Assembly: GCA_964446485.1 (NCBI GenBank)
Contig: CAYUOU010000014.1
Location: forward strand, 1-64,000
From: JBDRRP01 sp964446485
GTDB taxonomy: Bacteria > Desulfobacterota > Desulfobacteria > Desulfobacterales > JBDRRP01
Direction: 5' to 3'
Length of the DNA stretch: 64,000 nt
Positions within the stretch are counted from its first letter, which is position 1, and each line of letters opens with the position of its first letter. Both the position numbers and the translations under genes were made by a program. The notes under the pieces were generated by a model. That model saw nothing but the letters and a program-made list of their open reading frames with translations, was not told where the DNA came from and searched no databases. This document shows, one piece after another, positions 18,705 to 27,764 of the stretch.

Positions 18705-19774
18705 TACCAGTACTCCTTTCGTCGACGCAGCATCAGGTAGAAGAAAAACGGCACACCGATAAAGGCGGTCATGATGCCGATGGGGATCACCTGCGGCGCC
18801 CAGATGCTGCGCCCCAGCGTATCGGCGTTCAAAATAAGGATGGCACCGAGCAGACCCGACGCCGGCAGCAGAAATCGGTGGTCGGTGCCGATGATCAACC
18901 GGGCGATATGGGGGGCCACCAGGCCGACGAAGCCGATGACGCCGCAAAAGCAGATCGCCCCGGCGGCCATGAGCGAGGCCAACATCACCCCCAGCGTGCG
19001 CACACGATCGACCCGGACGCCCAGGGTCCGGGCCGCATCGTCCCCGCTCATGAGCAGGTTCAGATCCCAGCCCCATTTCATGAGCAGCGGTGCCGGTGTC
19101 AGGACCATGACCGCGGCAATACCGATTTCGGTCCAGCCCACCTTGGAAAGGCTGCCGAAAAACCAGAAAACGATCTGGTGGACCTGCTCCATGGTGCTGA
19201 CGTACTGCATGAAGGAAGTCAGCGAGGAAAACAGGTACATGAAGGCGACGCCGGCCAGAATGAGGGTCTCCGAGGAGGCGTTCTTGATCCGGGCCACGGC
19301 CAGGATCAGCAGGGCGGTGACCAGGGCCACCAGAAAGGCGCCGCCGGCAACGGCCTCGTTGGAGAGCCCATGACTGAGGACGATGCCCACCACAGCGCCG
19401 AAGCCGGCCCCGGAGGCCACCCCCAAGGTGAACGGCGAGGCCAGCGGGTTTCTCAGGATGGCCTGGGTCAGGGTGCCGCCCACGGCCAGACCCCATCCGG
19501 CCAGCACGGCCATGGCGATCCGCGGCAGGCGGAAATTCCAAACGATCTGGCCTTTAAATCCCGCGGCGTCGGCAACGGCGGCGAACGCCTCGAAAAACCC
19601 CATTTCCACGTCCCCCGTGGCCACGGCGACCATCGCCGAGGCGACCAGGATAGCCAGGAACGCCACCAGCATCATTATTTTCCTGGCGCTGGACCGGCGA
19701 TACCATGCCGCCAGGTCACCGGCGTCCGGCACTGGTGCCGACAGGTCTATGGCGGCCTCACTCCGGATAGGCAT
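18704..19774 (-). CDS. FecCD/BtuC-type ABC transporter permease
   Basis: A 356-residue FecCD permease with about nine to ten membrane spans. Motifs include FRLPRIAMAVLAGWGLAVGG, AILRNPLASPFTLGVASGAG, the coupling loop GDDAARTLGVRVDR and GFVGLVAPHIARLIIGTDHR. The ATG at 19774 overlaps the end of the upstream binding-protein gene by 17 bases. It is a paralogue of the permeases at 5338 and 25532. Confidence 0.88.
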   Translation of the reverse strand: MPIRSEAAIDLSAPVPDAGDLAAWYRRSSARKIMMLVAFLAILVASAMVAVATGDVEMGFFEAFAAVADAAGFKGQIVWNFRLPRIAMAVLAGWGLAVGGTLTQAILRNPLASPFTLGVASGAGFGAVVGIVLSHGLSNEAVAGGAFLVALVTALLILAVARIKNASSETLILAGVAFMYLFSSLTSFMQYVSTMEQVHQIVFWFFGSLSKVGWTEIGIAAVMVLTPAPLLMKWGWDLNLLMSGDDAARTLGVRVDRVRTLGVMLASLMAAGAICFCGVIGFVGLVAPHIARLIIGTDHRFLLPASGLLGAILILNADTLGRSIWAPQVIPIGIMTAFIGVPFFFYLMLRRRKEYW

Positions 19775-20807
19775 AGTCCCCCCGATAGGCGATCTTCTGG
19801 AAACGTGAAAAGTACTCTCGGTGCAACGCCGCCGGGTCCAGGTGCTTGTCGGTGGCGGGATGCAGCCAGCGCGCCATCCATGCAATGCCCACAGCGCCCG
19901 CCGGGGAGGCGCACACCTCGCTGCTCAGGACGTAAACCCGCCCCGAGCGCACCGCGGAGATATTGGTCCAGCCCGGCCGGTTCATAATCCGCTCGCGGAT
20001 CGCCGCCATGGCGGCGCGCTCGCCGCGCCCTCGCAGTCCAATCAGATTCGGCGTCTTGATGATGACGTCCGGGTTTTTACTCACTACCCACTCGGGGGTC
20101 ACCATCGCCGTCTGCACCGCCATGTCGGCCGTCACGATCCGCCCCCCGGCCTGAAGGATCATGTCGCTGGCGCCAGAATCGGGCCCCCATGCCTTGAAGT
20201 CACTGAAGCTCTCCAGGTAGACACTGGGCCGTTCACCCGATGCGGCCGCCACCGCGGCCACCTGTTCCAATACCCGACGATGCCATCGGACGAAAGGCGC
20301 GGCCGCCTCGTTCCGGCCCGTCAGCGCCGCCAGATCGACGACCTCTCGAAGGAGGGTGTTGAGCCGGTAGAAATCCTGCCGCAGCACTGGGATCCCCATG
20401 GGCGCCAGCATCCGATCCATGGCCATGGGCGGATTTTTCCCGTAACACAGCACCACGTCGGGCCGGACGGCAGCGATGGTCTCGTAGTTCGGGCTCTGCC
20501 AACCACCGACGGTGGGCAGATGGGAAAGCTCCGGCCAGAAATCCCTGCGCCGAGCGATGTAGTCGCTCACCGCCGCCACGCGGTCCAGCGCCCCCAGCAT
20601 GCGCAGGACTTCCAGCGCGTTTTCGTTAAGCACCACGCACCGTTCAACGGGAGCATTCAGATGTATCTCCCGCCCCAGGGCGTCGGTGACCGCCAGTGTC
20701 GCGGCGGCCGGGGCGCCGCCGCCAACAAGGGGCACAAGGCACAGGACCGCCGCCGAAGCCAGACGCAGCCACGGCGCATCCGGGATTGGCAATTTACGGA
20801 TACGCAT
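19758..20807 (-). CDS. Periplasmic binding protein, FecB/BtuF type (tandem copy 2)
   Basis: A 349-residue class III binding protein with an N-terminal signal region (WLRLASAAVLCLVPLVGGGAPAAA), then LAVTDALGREIHLNAPVERCVV and the two lobes with FWPELSHLPTVGGWQSPNYETI and VRPDVVLCYGK. It begins inside the 3' end of its tandem neighbour (14-base overlap). The closing HREYFSRFQKIAYRGDYAYPE is almost the same as that neighbour's tail, so the pair is a gene duplication. Two binding proteins for one permease suggests two related ligands. Confidence 0.87.
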   Translation of the reverse strand: MRIRKLPIPDAPWLRLASAAVLCLVPLVGGGAPAAATLAVTDALGREIHLNAPVERCVVLNENALEVLRMLGALDRVAAVSDYIARRRDFWPELSHLPTVGGWQSPNYETIAAVRPDVVLCYGKNPPMAMDRMLAPMGIPVLRQDFYRLNTLLREVVDLAALTGRNEAAAPFVRWHRRVLEQVAAVAAASGERPSVYLESFSDFKAWGPDSGASDMILQAGGRIVTADMAVQTAMVTPEWVVSKNPDVIIKTPNLIGLRGRGERAAMAAIRERIMNRPGWTNISAVRSGRVYVLSSEVCASPAGAVGIAWMARWLHPATDKHLDPAALHREYFSRFQKIAYRGDYAYPE

Positions 20808-21861
20808 AGTGCCCCTGGAATCTCATCCCCTGAAACTTTTCCATGTACTCTTTGTGGATCGCAGATGGATCTATGGCTCCGGCGAACTCCGGAAACAGCC
20901 AGCGGGTCATGTAGGCGATGCCGACCACCCCCCGCGGTCCGGGTCCCACATCGCCCGAAATGACGTAGACCCGGCCGTCCCTGACGGCGCGAATGTGGTG
21001 CCAGCCCTTCCTATCAATGATCTCTTCCCGGGCCGCCGCCAGGTGCCGGCTGTCGCTGGCGCTGTATTCGTTTTCCAGTGAAGCCAATTTGATGATCACC
21101 TCCGGGTCCTTGGCGGAAATCCACTCGCTCGAAATCAGGGGCGCCTGAACGGCCAGTTCGGCGGTGACGTTGTCGCCGCCGGCAAGCCGGCACATCTCGA
21201 AACCACTGGTGCCGGGCCCTGACGCGCGGAAGGCCGAGTAGCTCTCCACGAAAACCCGTGGGCGAACCGGCGCCCGGTCGGCGACCGCCTGTAAGGCGCC
21301 CATGTGCCGTTCGAGCCAGCCGGCGTAGATCTCAGCGGCGGCCGGTGTTTCCAACAACCGGCCGAGGGTTGCCACCTCTTCTGCCACCGTGGACATTCGA
21401 TAGAAATCAAGCCGCAGCACGGAAATTCCCAGCGGGATCAGTTTTTTCTCAAGCTCCGGGCCCGGGCGCATGACGTAGCCGATTACCAAATCGGGTCGGA
21501 GTGCGGCGATCTTCTCCAGATTGGGGCTGAACGGGTTGCCGACTACGGCCGCATCGAGGAACTCTGGCCAGAAGGCCGCCTCCTGCGGCACGCTGCGGTT
21601 CACCCCGACCACCCGCTCGCCGGCACCCAGGATCCGCAGGGCCTCCATACTGTCTCCAGTGAGCGCGACGATGCGTCGCACCGGCAGCCGGACGCTCACC
21701 TGCCGGCCGGCCGAATCGGTCACGGTCAGTGTCTCCGCCGCCCGGGAAGCACCGGCGCCCGTCCAACTCAAGCAAAACCACAAAACACAGGTGCAGACGC
21801 CGAGCAGGAGGGCCCGGCGGAAAATTGGTCGTAGTGGTGTAACTGATCCGATTTCTCCCAT
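20794..21861 (-). CDS. Periplasmic binding protein, FecB/BtuF type (tandem copy 1)
   Basis: A 355-residue binding protein with a signal region (RALLLGVCTCVLWFCLSWTGAGASRA), then LTVTDSAGRQVSVRLPVRRIV, FWPEFLDAAVVGNPFSPNLEKIAALRPDLVIGY, and the tail HKEYMEKFQGMRFQGHYAYP. Family length is normal. It is the first transport gene after the 749-residue TonB receptor, 53 bases downstream of it, so receptor and binding protein should handle the same ligand. Confidence 0.87.
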   Translation of the reverse strand: MGEIGSVTPLRPIFRRALLLGVCTCVLWFCLSWTGAGASRAAETLTVTDSAGRQVSVRLPVRRIVALTGDSMEALRILGAGERVVGVNRSVPQEAAFWPEFLDAAVVGNPFSPNLEKIAALRPDLVIGYVMRPGPELEKKLIPLGISVLRLDFYRMSTVAEEVATLGRLLETPAAAEIYAGWLERHMGALQAVADRAPVRPRVFVESYSAFRASGPGTSGFEMCRLAGGDNVTAELAVQAPLISSEWISAKDPEVIIKLASLENEYSASDSRHLAAAREEIIDRKGWHHIRAVRDGRVYVISGDVGPGPRGVVGIAYMTRWLFPEFAGAIDPSAIHKEYMEKFQGMRFQGHYAYP

Positions 21862-21914
21862 CCGCTTCGCCCGATGAAAGGCCGGCCGGCGGTCGCCCGC
21901 CGGCCGGGAAGATG

Positions 21915-24164
21915 TCAGTACTTCCAGGTGACACCGGCAAAATAGGTGCGCGGCTGCCCCACGTAGTAGTCGTAATACTGCTCATCGAACAGGTTCGAAA
22001 CAGCAAGTTCAACCTCGATGGATTTGTACACCGGCACCATCAGTTTCGCGTCCCACAGCCAACGCTGGGAGTAGGTGGTGTAGGTGCCCTCGATCTGCTT
22101 GTTCAACTCGTCGGTATAAATCCGGCCCGTGTAGTTGCCGTCGATGCTGAGGGTGGCCCACCGATGATAGAATAGCGCTCCCAAATTGATGATCTCCTCG
22201 GGCATACCGGCCACTTTTTTCCCCTCGGCTTGGGGCTGCTGGGGCCAGGATTTGTACTTGGCATCGTTGAAGGTGGCATTGCCGTAAAATGTCATCCAGT
22301 CAACGGGGTCCACCGACACCGACATCTCCAGGCCGTTGATTTCGACGCTGCCCACGTTATCCTTGATCGTGTCGGTGGTGCCGGTGACGGTCCGGCTGGC
22401 GATATAGTTTTCGAAATCGGAGCGGAACACGGTGGCGCCGACTTTCACCCGGCGCTGCCAGAAATACTGGTCCGCCCCCAACTCGTAGGACCACAGCGTT
22501 TCAGGATTGAGGTCAGGGTTGGAGTAGTAGGTCTTCCCGCTGGTCGCCGAGGTCCAGGTCCGGTAGAGTTCATAGATGTTCGGGGGGCGAAATCCGCTGG
22601 ACACACCGCCGCGCACGTAGGTGTCTTCGAGGGGGTGCCAAACGGCGTTGATCTTGGGGCTCACGTAGCTGTCTTCGGAGTCTTTGAGCACGCTGGGATT
22701 GGCGGCGCTTCCCGACTTGCCGTCGGAGGAGTTCCATAAGTCGAACCGCAGGCCGCCGTACAGCGTCAGGGTGTCGATGAGCTGCCACTCGTGCTCGAAA
22801 AAGGCGGCATAAGAGGTGCTCTTACCCTGCGTCATACCGGTCTTTGTGCCCTTAGAGCCCTCGTCCAGAAAATAGGAAAGCGTGTATTCTTCCTGGTTGA
22901 AGTCGTCCATCCGGTAGTAGACGCCAAAGGTGCTCAGGTGTTTGGACGCAAAGGATGTGGTTCCCTGCAGGTCGGCATTCCAGGTGGTGGTGTCCGAGTC
23001 GGTCAGGGCGCCCGGACGGTCGTCGTACCCGCCGGCCACCGCACCGCTGCTGTTGGGCGAGGTGTACCACTTGTCCTTGATCCCGTAACGAAGCTTTCCC
23101 GCAAAATCCACCGAGCCGAACCGGTCATCGTAACTCAAGTCCGTGGTGGTCAGGTCCTCCTGGCCCTTGCCGGCGAGAAAGTTGCGCTCGGCGATGGTCG
23201 AAGTGCGCGTACCGGTATAGGCATCGGCCCGGCCGGTAAAAGCGCCGCCGGCCAGATAGCTGTTGGGGCGTTCATATTCGTACCGGTGGCTGCCCCCGGT
23301 GACCTCCAGGCCGATCTTGCCGGCATCCGAAAGGTCGTAGGTGCCACCGATATTGAAGGCATAACGATCCGCCGCGTTGTTGCCCTTGTCCCCAACCACC
23401 CAGTAGTCCTTATCCGTAGAGCTTTTGATGGGGTAGCCACCGGTGACGGTACCGGCGCCGGCAGAGGTCGATTTGGTAACCAGGGCGGTCGGGTAGCCGT
23501 CGGACCAAGTTCCGTCGAAGCTCGCTTTGAGGCCGAACTTGCCGGCGAACTTGTCGGCGGCGAATAAACCCAGGCGGTATTCGGCACAATTGGTGTCAAC
23601 GCCGCCTTCGTTGGTGTAGTCGCCCCAGCCGTAGCCGGCCCGCACGCTGGCCGTACGTTTTTCGGGCTCCCGGAGGATGATGTTGATCACTCCGCCCATG
23701 GCGTTTCCACCGTAGAGGGCCGAACCGGGGCCGCGGATCACTTCGATCCGCTCCACTGCGTCCACCGGGAGCTGGTTCCACGTCACCTGGCTCGAATAAC
23801 CGCCGTTGGCAGGCAGGCCGTTAATCATCACCAGGGTCCGCTCGTCGCCCTCCACGCCGCGCACGCTGACGGCGGGCAAGTTATCCAGATTGCCCTTGCG
23901 GCGCCGGACATAGGTGCCTTCGACGTATTTCAGGGCGTCGTCGATCGTCCGGATGTTCTTTAGCTGTATGTCATCTCGGGTGATCACGGAAACACTGGCC
24001 GGCGCCTCGTCGACCTTCTTCTCGGTACGGGTGGCGGACACCACCACATCACCAAGTTGCTGGGGCGCCTCTTCTTCGGCACCAGCGGCCGGCAGCAGAC
24101 CGGCTGCCATGGATAGCACAATAAAAAGCGAAAATACGATTCTTGCACCCCGGATACGTCTCAT
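21915..24164 (-). CDS. TonB-dependent outer-membrane receptor opening the block C operon
   Basis: A 749-residue receptor starting at ATG 24164 behind AGGAGA. The signal peptide spans about residues 1-29 (VFSLFIVLSMAAGLLPAAGA). A TonB-box-like stretch GDVVVSATRTEK is followed by a plug domain with MINGLPANGGYSSQ and VERIEVIRGPGSALYGGNAMGGVINI. The barrel ends in the aromatic terminus GVTWKY. It is the first gene of a 17-gene run and sits behind a 400-nt leader with promoter, hairpins and terminator. Ligand unknown. The context suggests a metal complex or tetrapyrrole. Confidence 0.88.
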   Translation of the reverse strand: MRRIRGARIVFSLFIVLSMAAGLLPAAGAEEEAPQQLGDVVVSATRTEKKVDEAPASVSVITRDDIQLKNIRTIDDALKYVEGTYVRRRKGNLDNLPAVSVRGVEGDERTLVMINGLPANGGYSSQVTWNQLPVDAVERIEVIRGPGSALYGGNAMGGVINIILREPEKRTASVRAGYGWGDYTNEGGVDTNCAEYRLGLFAADKFAGKFGLKASFDGTWSDGYPTALVTKSTSAGAGTVTGGYPIKSSTDKDYWVVGDKGNNAADRYAFNIGGTYDLSDAGKIGLEVTGGSHRYEYERPNSYLAGGAFTGRADAYTGTRTSTIAERNFLAGKGQEDLTTTDLSYDDRFGSVDFAGKLRYGIKDKWYTSPNSSGAVAGGYDDRPGALTDSDTTTWNADLQGTTSFASKHLSTFGVYYRMDDFNQEEYTLSYFLDEGSKGTKTGMTQGKSTSYAAFFEHEWQLIDTLTLYGGLRFDLWNSSDGKSGSAANPSVLKDSEDSYVSPKINAVWHPLEDTYVRGGVSSGFRPPNIYELYRTWTSATSGKTYYSNPDLNPETLWSYELGADQYFWQRRVKVGATVFRSDFENYIASRTVTGTTDTIKDNVGSVEINGLEMSVSVDPVDWMTFYGNATFNDAKYKSWPQQPQAEGKKVAGMPEEIINLGALFYHRWATLSIDGNYTGRIYTDELNKQIEGTYTTYSQRWLWDAKLMVPVYKSIEVELAVSNLFDEQYYDYYVGQPRTYFAGVTWKY

Positions 24165-24365
24165 GTGATTTTTCTCCTTTGCCATTTTTCCTGCTGCGCA
24201 GATTGAAATTCCATCCCCGGGATGCTTCCGTTTCCCTGAAAACCGTAGACGGATAAAGGGTTTGGTGATAGCCTGCACGCCGTCCCTCATCCCGAGGGGC
24301 CTACACCCAGGGGCGGTCGGGTTCTCTGTGGCAGGAGGCCGACCGCCTCTTCATTTTTCAAATAC
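24165..24365 (-). other. Downstream leader segment of the 24164 receptor gene
   Basis: No gene is seen between the leader terminator and the receptor start. It contains a perfect 9-bp hairpin (GGCGGTCGG at 24312-24320 with CCGACCGCC at 24339-24347) without a T run, then the RBS AGGAGA just before the ATG. A cobalamin riboswitch core could not be recognised. Confidence 0.4.
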
Positions 24366-24564
24366 AAAAAAGGCCGCAAAGGGCTTCCGCCCCGGACACC
24401 GGGGCTGTCGAAGGACCTTCGTGGCCTTTTGGTTGCGATACCGAATGAAAGGATTCCTGAGATATCTGACTCAGGCATCCTGCATGATGCTGGGGAGTTG
24501 TGAAGCGCGGTTTCGACCGCAGGTTTGAAGGGGCTCTTTTACGTGACAAACGCCGCAGAGTCAA
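24366..24564 (-). promoter_or_regulatory. Promoter and structured leader with attenuator-like terminator (leader B)
   Basis: On the minus strand a -35 TTGACT (24559-24564) and -10 TAAAAG (24536-24541) are 17 nt apart. Near the predicted start lies the hairpin GCGGTTTCGACCGC (24507-24520, plus-strand letters). Two more small hairpins follow (GCATC/GATGC and CCTGAG/CTCAGG). CCTTCGTGGCC (24416-24426) then forms the 5' arm of an imperfect 11-bp terminator stem that ends in six U (24366-24371). The same hairpin and word occur at the same 81-nt spacing upstream of the receptor at 32833. A conditional terminator or riboswitch is inferred, and the ligand is unknown. Confidence 0.55.
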
Positions 24565-24764
24565 TCCTTTTCGCATCCCGACAGCGGATGCATGCAGCAC
24601 GCCGCCGGCAGAGCACGCTGCCATAAACACCTTTGTAACTTGCTTTCAGTCATGTGAACCAAAATTGGCTCACACATTTGAGGTTGTGAGGAAGGACCCC
24701 GAAAAGTTCCTGCCGCTGCGTCGGTGGGGAGGGCGCCAGTTCTGCGAAGGGGGGGCGTCGCTGC

Positions 24765-25532
24765 CTAACCGGCAGCCCGCTGATTTGGAATGATCACCAC
24801 TTGTCCATTGTGTCGGAGGATGTCCACCTTGACGCCGTACACGGCCGCAACCATATCTGCAGTGACTTGATCCAACCGCCCACCGGCGAAGACCGTGCCT
24901 TCTTTAAGAAAAAGAAAACGATCCGCAAAACGAAAAGCCAAGTTCAAATCGTGCATGGTCATCACGGCGGCTATCCGATGTTCTTTAACCACCCGGCCGA
25001 TGGTGTGCAGGATATCAAGCTGGTTTTTCAGATCGAGGCTGCTTGTCGGCTCGTCAAGGAGCAGCACTTTGGGTTCCTGAACCAATGCTCTGGCAATGCA
25101 GACTTTTTGCAATTCGCCCCCGCTCAGTTCATCGATATGACGCAGGGCCAGATGTTCCAGGCCGAGTTGTTGAAGCGCGCCCGCGACTTTTGCCAAGTCG
25201 CGCCTGCCCGCCTTCCAGCGCAGATGGGGCTTTCTTCCAAGCAACACGGCGTCGAAGGCTGTCATTCGGCCGGCTTCATTACGCTGGGCTACGTATCCCA
25301 GGTTTTTCGCGATTTCTCCTGCACGCATGCGGAAGACATCGGCGTCTTCAATTTGTACAACCCCTGACCAGGGCCTGATCATGGCGTTGATGCAGCGCAG
25401 CAAGGTGGTTTTGCCGGCGCCGTTGGGGCCCAGGATGGCGAGCATCTGCCCCTGGTCCAGTGTAAAGCCCAGGTCACTCAACACCATCTGGCCGTTTTTA
25501 TAGCCGACGCTGATATTCTGGACCCTGAGCAT
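24765..25532 (-). CDS. FecE-type ABC transporter ATPase, nickel-locus importer
   Basis: A 255-residue ATPase with Walker A GPNGAGKTT, Q-loop YVAQRNEAG, signature LSGGELQK, Walker B VLLLDEPTSSLDLK and H-loop MTMHDLNLA. The ATG overlaps the permease stop (TGATG). It ends block B. With the permease and binding protein upstream and CooC before them, it most likely imports nickel or a nickel complex. That substrate comes from context, not from the ATPase. Confidence 0.87.
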   Translation of the reverse strand: MLRVQNISVGYKNGQMVLSDLGFTLDQGQMLAILGPNGAGKTTLLRCINAMIRPWSGVVQIEDADVFRMRAGEIAKNLGYVAQRNEAGRMTAFDAVLLGRKPHLRWKAGRRDLAKVAGALQQLGLEHLALRHIDELSGGELQKVCIARALVQEPKVLLLDEPTSSLDLKNQLDILHTIGRVVKEHRIAAVMTMHDLNLAFRFADRFLFLKEGTVFAGGRLDQVTADMVAAVYGVKVDILRHNGQVVIIPNQRAAG

Positions 25533-26605
25533 CAGCGCCTCCGCTCCTGGATCAGGAGATAGAGAAAGGCGGGCGCTCCCAAAAACGCGGTGAGAATGGA
25601 AACCGGCAATACGTGCGGCGACAGGATGAGGCGGGCCACCGTATCCGAAGCCAACAACAACACCGCTCCCGTCAGGCAGGAAGCAGGCATCACAAAGCGG
25701 TGGTCGTCGCCGATGATCCGGCGAACGATATGCGGGCAAATCAGTCCCACGAAGCCGATGACCCCCAAAAAAGAGACGATGAAGGCCGTGATCAACGACG
25801 CCGCCATCATCCCCAGCATACGAACCCGCTCCACCCGGACCCCCAGACTCCGGGCGGTCTCGTCGCCGGCGTCAATGGCATTGTAATTCCATCGGTTGAG
25901 CACGAAAAAAAATACACCGGCCACAACGACCACCGCCATGAAGCCGACTTCCTGCCATCCGGCCCGGCCGACGTCTCCGAAGGTCCAGAAAACCATGGCC
26001 GCCAGTTGAACGTCATCGGCGAAATACTGCAAGAACATGGTGCCGGCGGAAAAAAGGGACCCCAGCGCCACCCCGCTCAGCACCATCACCTCCGGAGAAG
26101 CGCCGCGGATGCGGGCAATCGCAACGATGATGAAAGCGGTCGCCATGCAGGCGATAAAGGCCGACAACGTCGTCAGGTAAGGGTTGGCGATGGTCACGGC
26201 CCCCACTTGAGTGGATTGCATGGCGCCGGTTCCCAGCATCATCACGGAAAACGCCGCGCCGAATGCGCCGGCCTGGCTGAGCCCCAGGGTGAAAGGAGAG
26301 CCCAAGGGGTTTCGCAAGATGGACTGCATGGCCGCACCGGCGGCCGAAAGTCCGGCGCCGGCCAAAAGCGCGGCGAGCGCATGGGGCAGGCGGATGTTAT
26401 AAATGATGGTCTGAAACCGGGCATCGGCTTCCATGCCCGAAAAAACGCGGAAAATTTCCTGCATCGGCACGCGCACCGCTCCCAGGGAAACCGCCATGAC
26501 GAACAAAATGGCGGCAACGAAGCAAAGCCCCGTCAAGAAATACACCTTTCGACTGATATACGTCGTATATTCCGCCGGAATCCGGCCATGGTTCAAATGG
26601 GACAT
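25532..26605 (-). CDS. FecCD-type ABC transporter permease, nickel-locus importer
   Basis: A 357-residue FecCD permease. Motifs are IRLPHALAALLAGAGLSAAG, SILRNPLGSPFTLGLSQAG, the coupling loop GDETARSLGVRVERV and GFVGLICPHIVRRIIGDDHR. ATG 26605 lies 5 bases inside the region just after the binding-protein stop. A longer in-frame start at 26647 would overlap that gene and is less likely. It acts with the ATPase at 24765 and the binding protein at 26613. Confidence 0.85.
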   Translation of the reverse strand: MSHLNHGRIPAEYTTYISRKVYFLTGLCFVAAILFVMAVSLGAVRVPMQEIFRVFSGMEADARFQTIIYNIRLPHALAALLAGAGLSAAGAAMQSILRNPLGSPFTLGLSQAGAFGAAFSVMMLGTGAMQSTQVGAVTIANPYLTTLSAFIACMATAFIIVAIARIRGASPEVMVLSGVALGSLFSAGTMFLQYFADDVQLAAMVFWTFGDVGRAGWQEVGFMAVVVVAGVFFFVLNRWNYNAIDAGDETARSLGVRVERVRMLGMMAASLITAFIVSFLGVIGFVGLICPHIVRRIIGDDHRFVMPASCLTGAVLLLASDTVARLILSPHVLPVSILTAFLGAPAFLYLLIQERRR

Positions 26606-26612
26606 GCCGATA

Positions 26613-27764
26613 TCACTCGATGCCAATGCGGCTGAAGGCCAACCCATCGAACTGCTTGTTCAGGGTCTCAAACGCCGGGCCGCCGTTTAACAAAATAGAA
26701 ATCTCTTCAGCTTTGGCCATGGGATCAACATCCGCAAAACGATCAGGATAAAGAACTTTTCCTACGAAGTAGGCATTGGCAAAAACCGCCTCAAAATTCT
26801 GATTATAGCTGTTGTAGGGAAACAGAGCAAAGACATCGCCTCGGCGCACGGCGGAAAGCCCCTGATAGGCGGGGTCCATCCGTAACTGATCCAGCGCACT
26901 GGCATCCGATCCAAGGCGCAATGTGGAAACGTCCAGGAAAACCACCGCCGGGTCCCAGAAAATAATCTGCTCCTTGGCCACCACCGTATGGGACAGCGGT
27001 TTCTCTCCTGGGGAGGGCGCCGCCACATTCTTCGCGTTTGTGAACACGAAGGGCGCAAAGGAGGGCTCCGTAGACTGGAAGCCGTGAGGGCCGGCCTGGC
27101 CCAAGCCGCCGACGTAACACGACGGCCGCTGATCCAGTGGGATACCCCGCGTGCGACGCCTCAGATCCTGTTCCAGCGTATTGAAATATGAGATCACCGC
27201 GTCGGCGCGCCCTGCTTCTCCCATGGCATCCGCCATGAGACGCAACGCCCCGTCCAGTTGTTCTCGTTTATAGGTGAGGTTGCCGTACTCTAAAACGACG
27301 ACGGGAATGCCGGTTTTGGCCTGCAAATGGTCGGGATCCTGGCCCCGACCCGCAAACGTCTTGAAAATCACCTGGGGTTGGGGACGCAAGCCGGCAATCA
27401 ACTCCGGATTGTCATGGCCCCTGAATTCTCCGAAGAGGGGGTAATTCTTGAATTGCGGGTTGGCGACGGCGTAAGGGCGCACGTCGATGGGAGAGCCCTT
27501 GATCTCTATACTGTCCACCGCCACAATGCGGTCGTGAGCCTTGAGATAGGTCAGCAACCGCAGGCAACCGGAGCCGGAGCAAATGACCCGGTCCGCCTTC
27601 CGGGGAATGCTCACCGTACGCCCGGCCATATCGGTGACCCGCCGCCCCTCCAAGGATAGCGCGGCGCCTGGGAAAAGTGCCGAACCCATCACCACGATCA
27701 GGGCCGCTTTAAGGGCCGGACGGTATGTATGTCTTCTTATGGCCGATAAAACAATGTTCCTCAT
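26613..27764 (-). CDS. Periplasmic binding protein of the nickel-locus ABC importer
   Basis: A 383-residue exported class III binding protein. The signal region is ALKAALIVVMGSALFPGAALS. RRVTDMAGRTVSIPRKADRVICSGSGCLRLLTYLKAHDRIVAVD follows, matching archaeal/deltaproteobacterial iron-, cobalt- or nickel-type binding proteins. It is divergent from the three binding proteins of block C. Its ATG overlaps the CooC stop as ATGA, so it is translated with a nickel-insertion ATPase. Ligand inferred as nickel or a nickel chelate. Confidence 0.82.
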   Translation of the reverse strand: MRNIVLSAIRRHTYRPALKAALIVVMGSALFPGAALSLEGRRVTDMAGRTVSIPRKADRVICSGSGCLRLLTYLKAHDRIVAVDSIEIKGSPIDVRPYAVANPQFKNYPLFGEFRGHDNPELIAGLRPQPQVIFKTFAGRGQDPDHLQAKTGIPVVVLEYGNLTYKREQLDGALRLMADAMGEAGRADAVISYFNTLEQDLRRRTRGIPLDQRPSCYVGGLGQAGPHGFQSTEPSFAPFVFTNAKNVAAPSPGEKPLSHTVVAKEQIIFWDPAVVFLDVSTLRLGSDASALDQLRMDPAYQGLSAVRRGDVFALFPYNSYNQNFEAVFANAYFVGKVLYPDRFADVDPMAKAEEISILLNGGPAFETLNKQFDGLAFSRIGIE

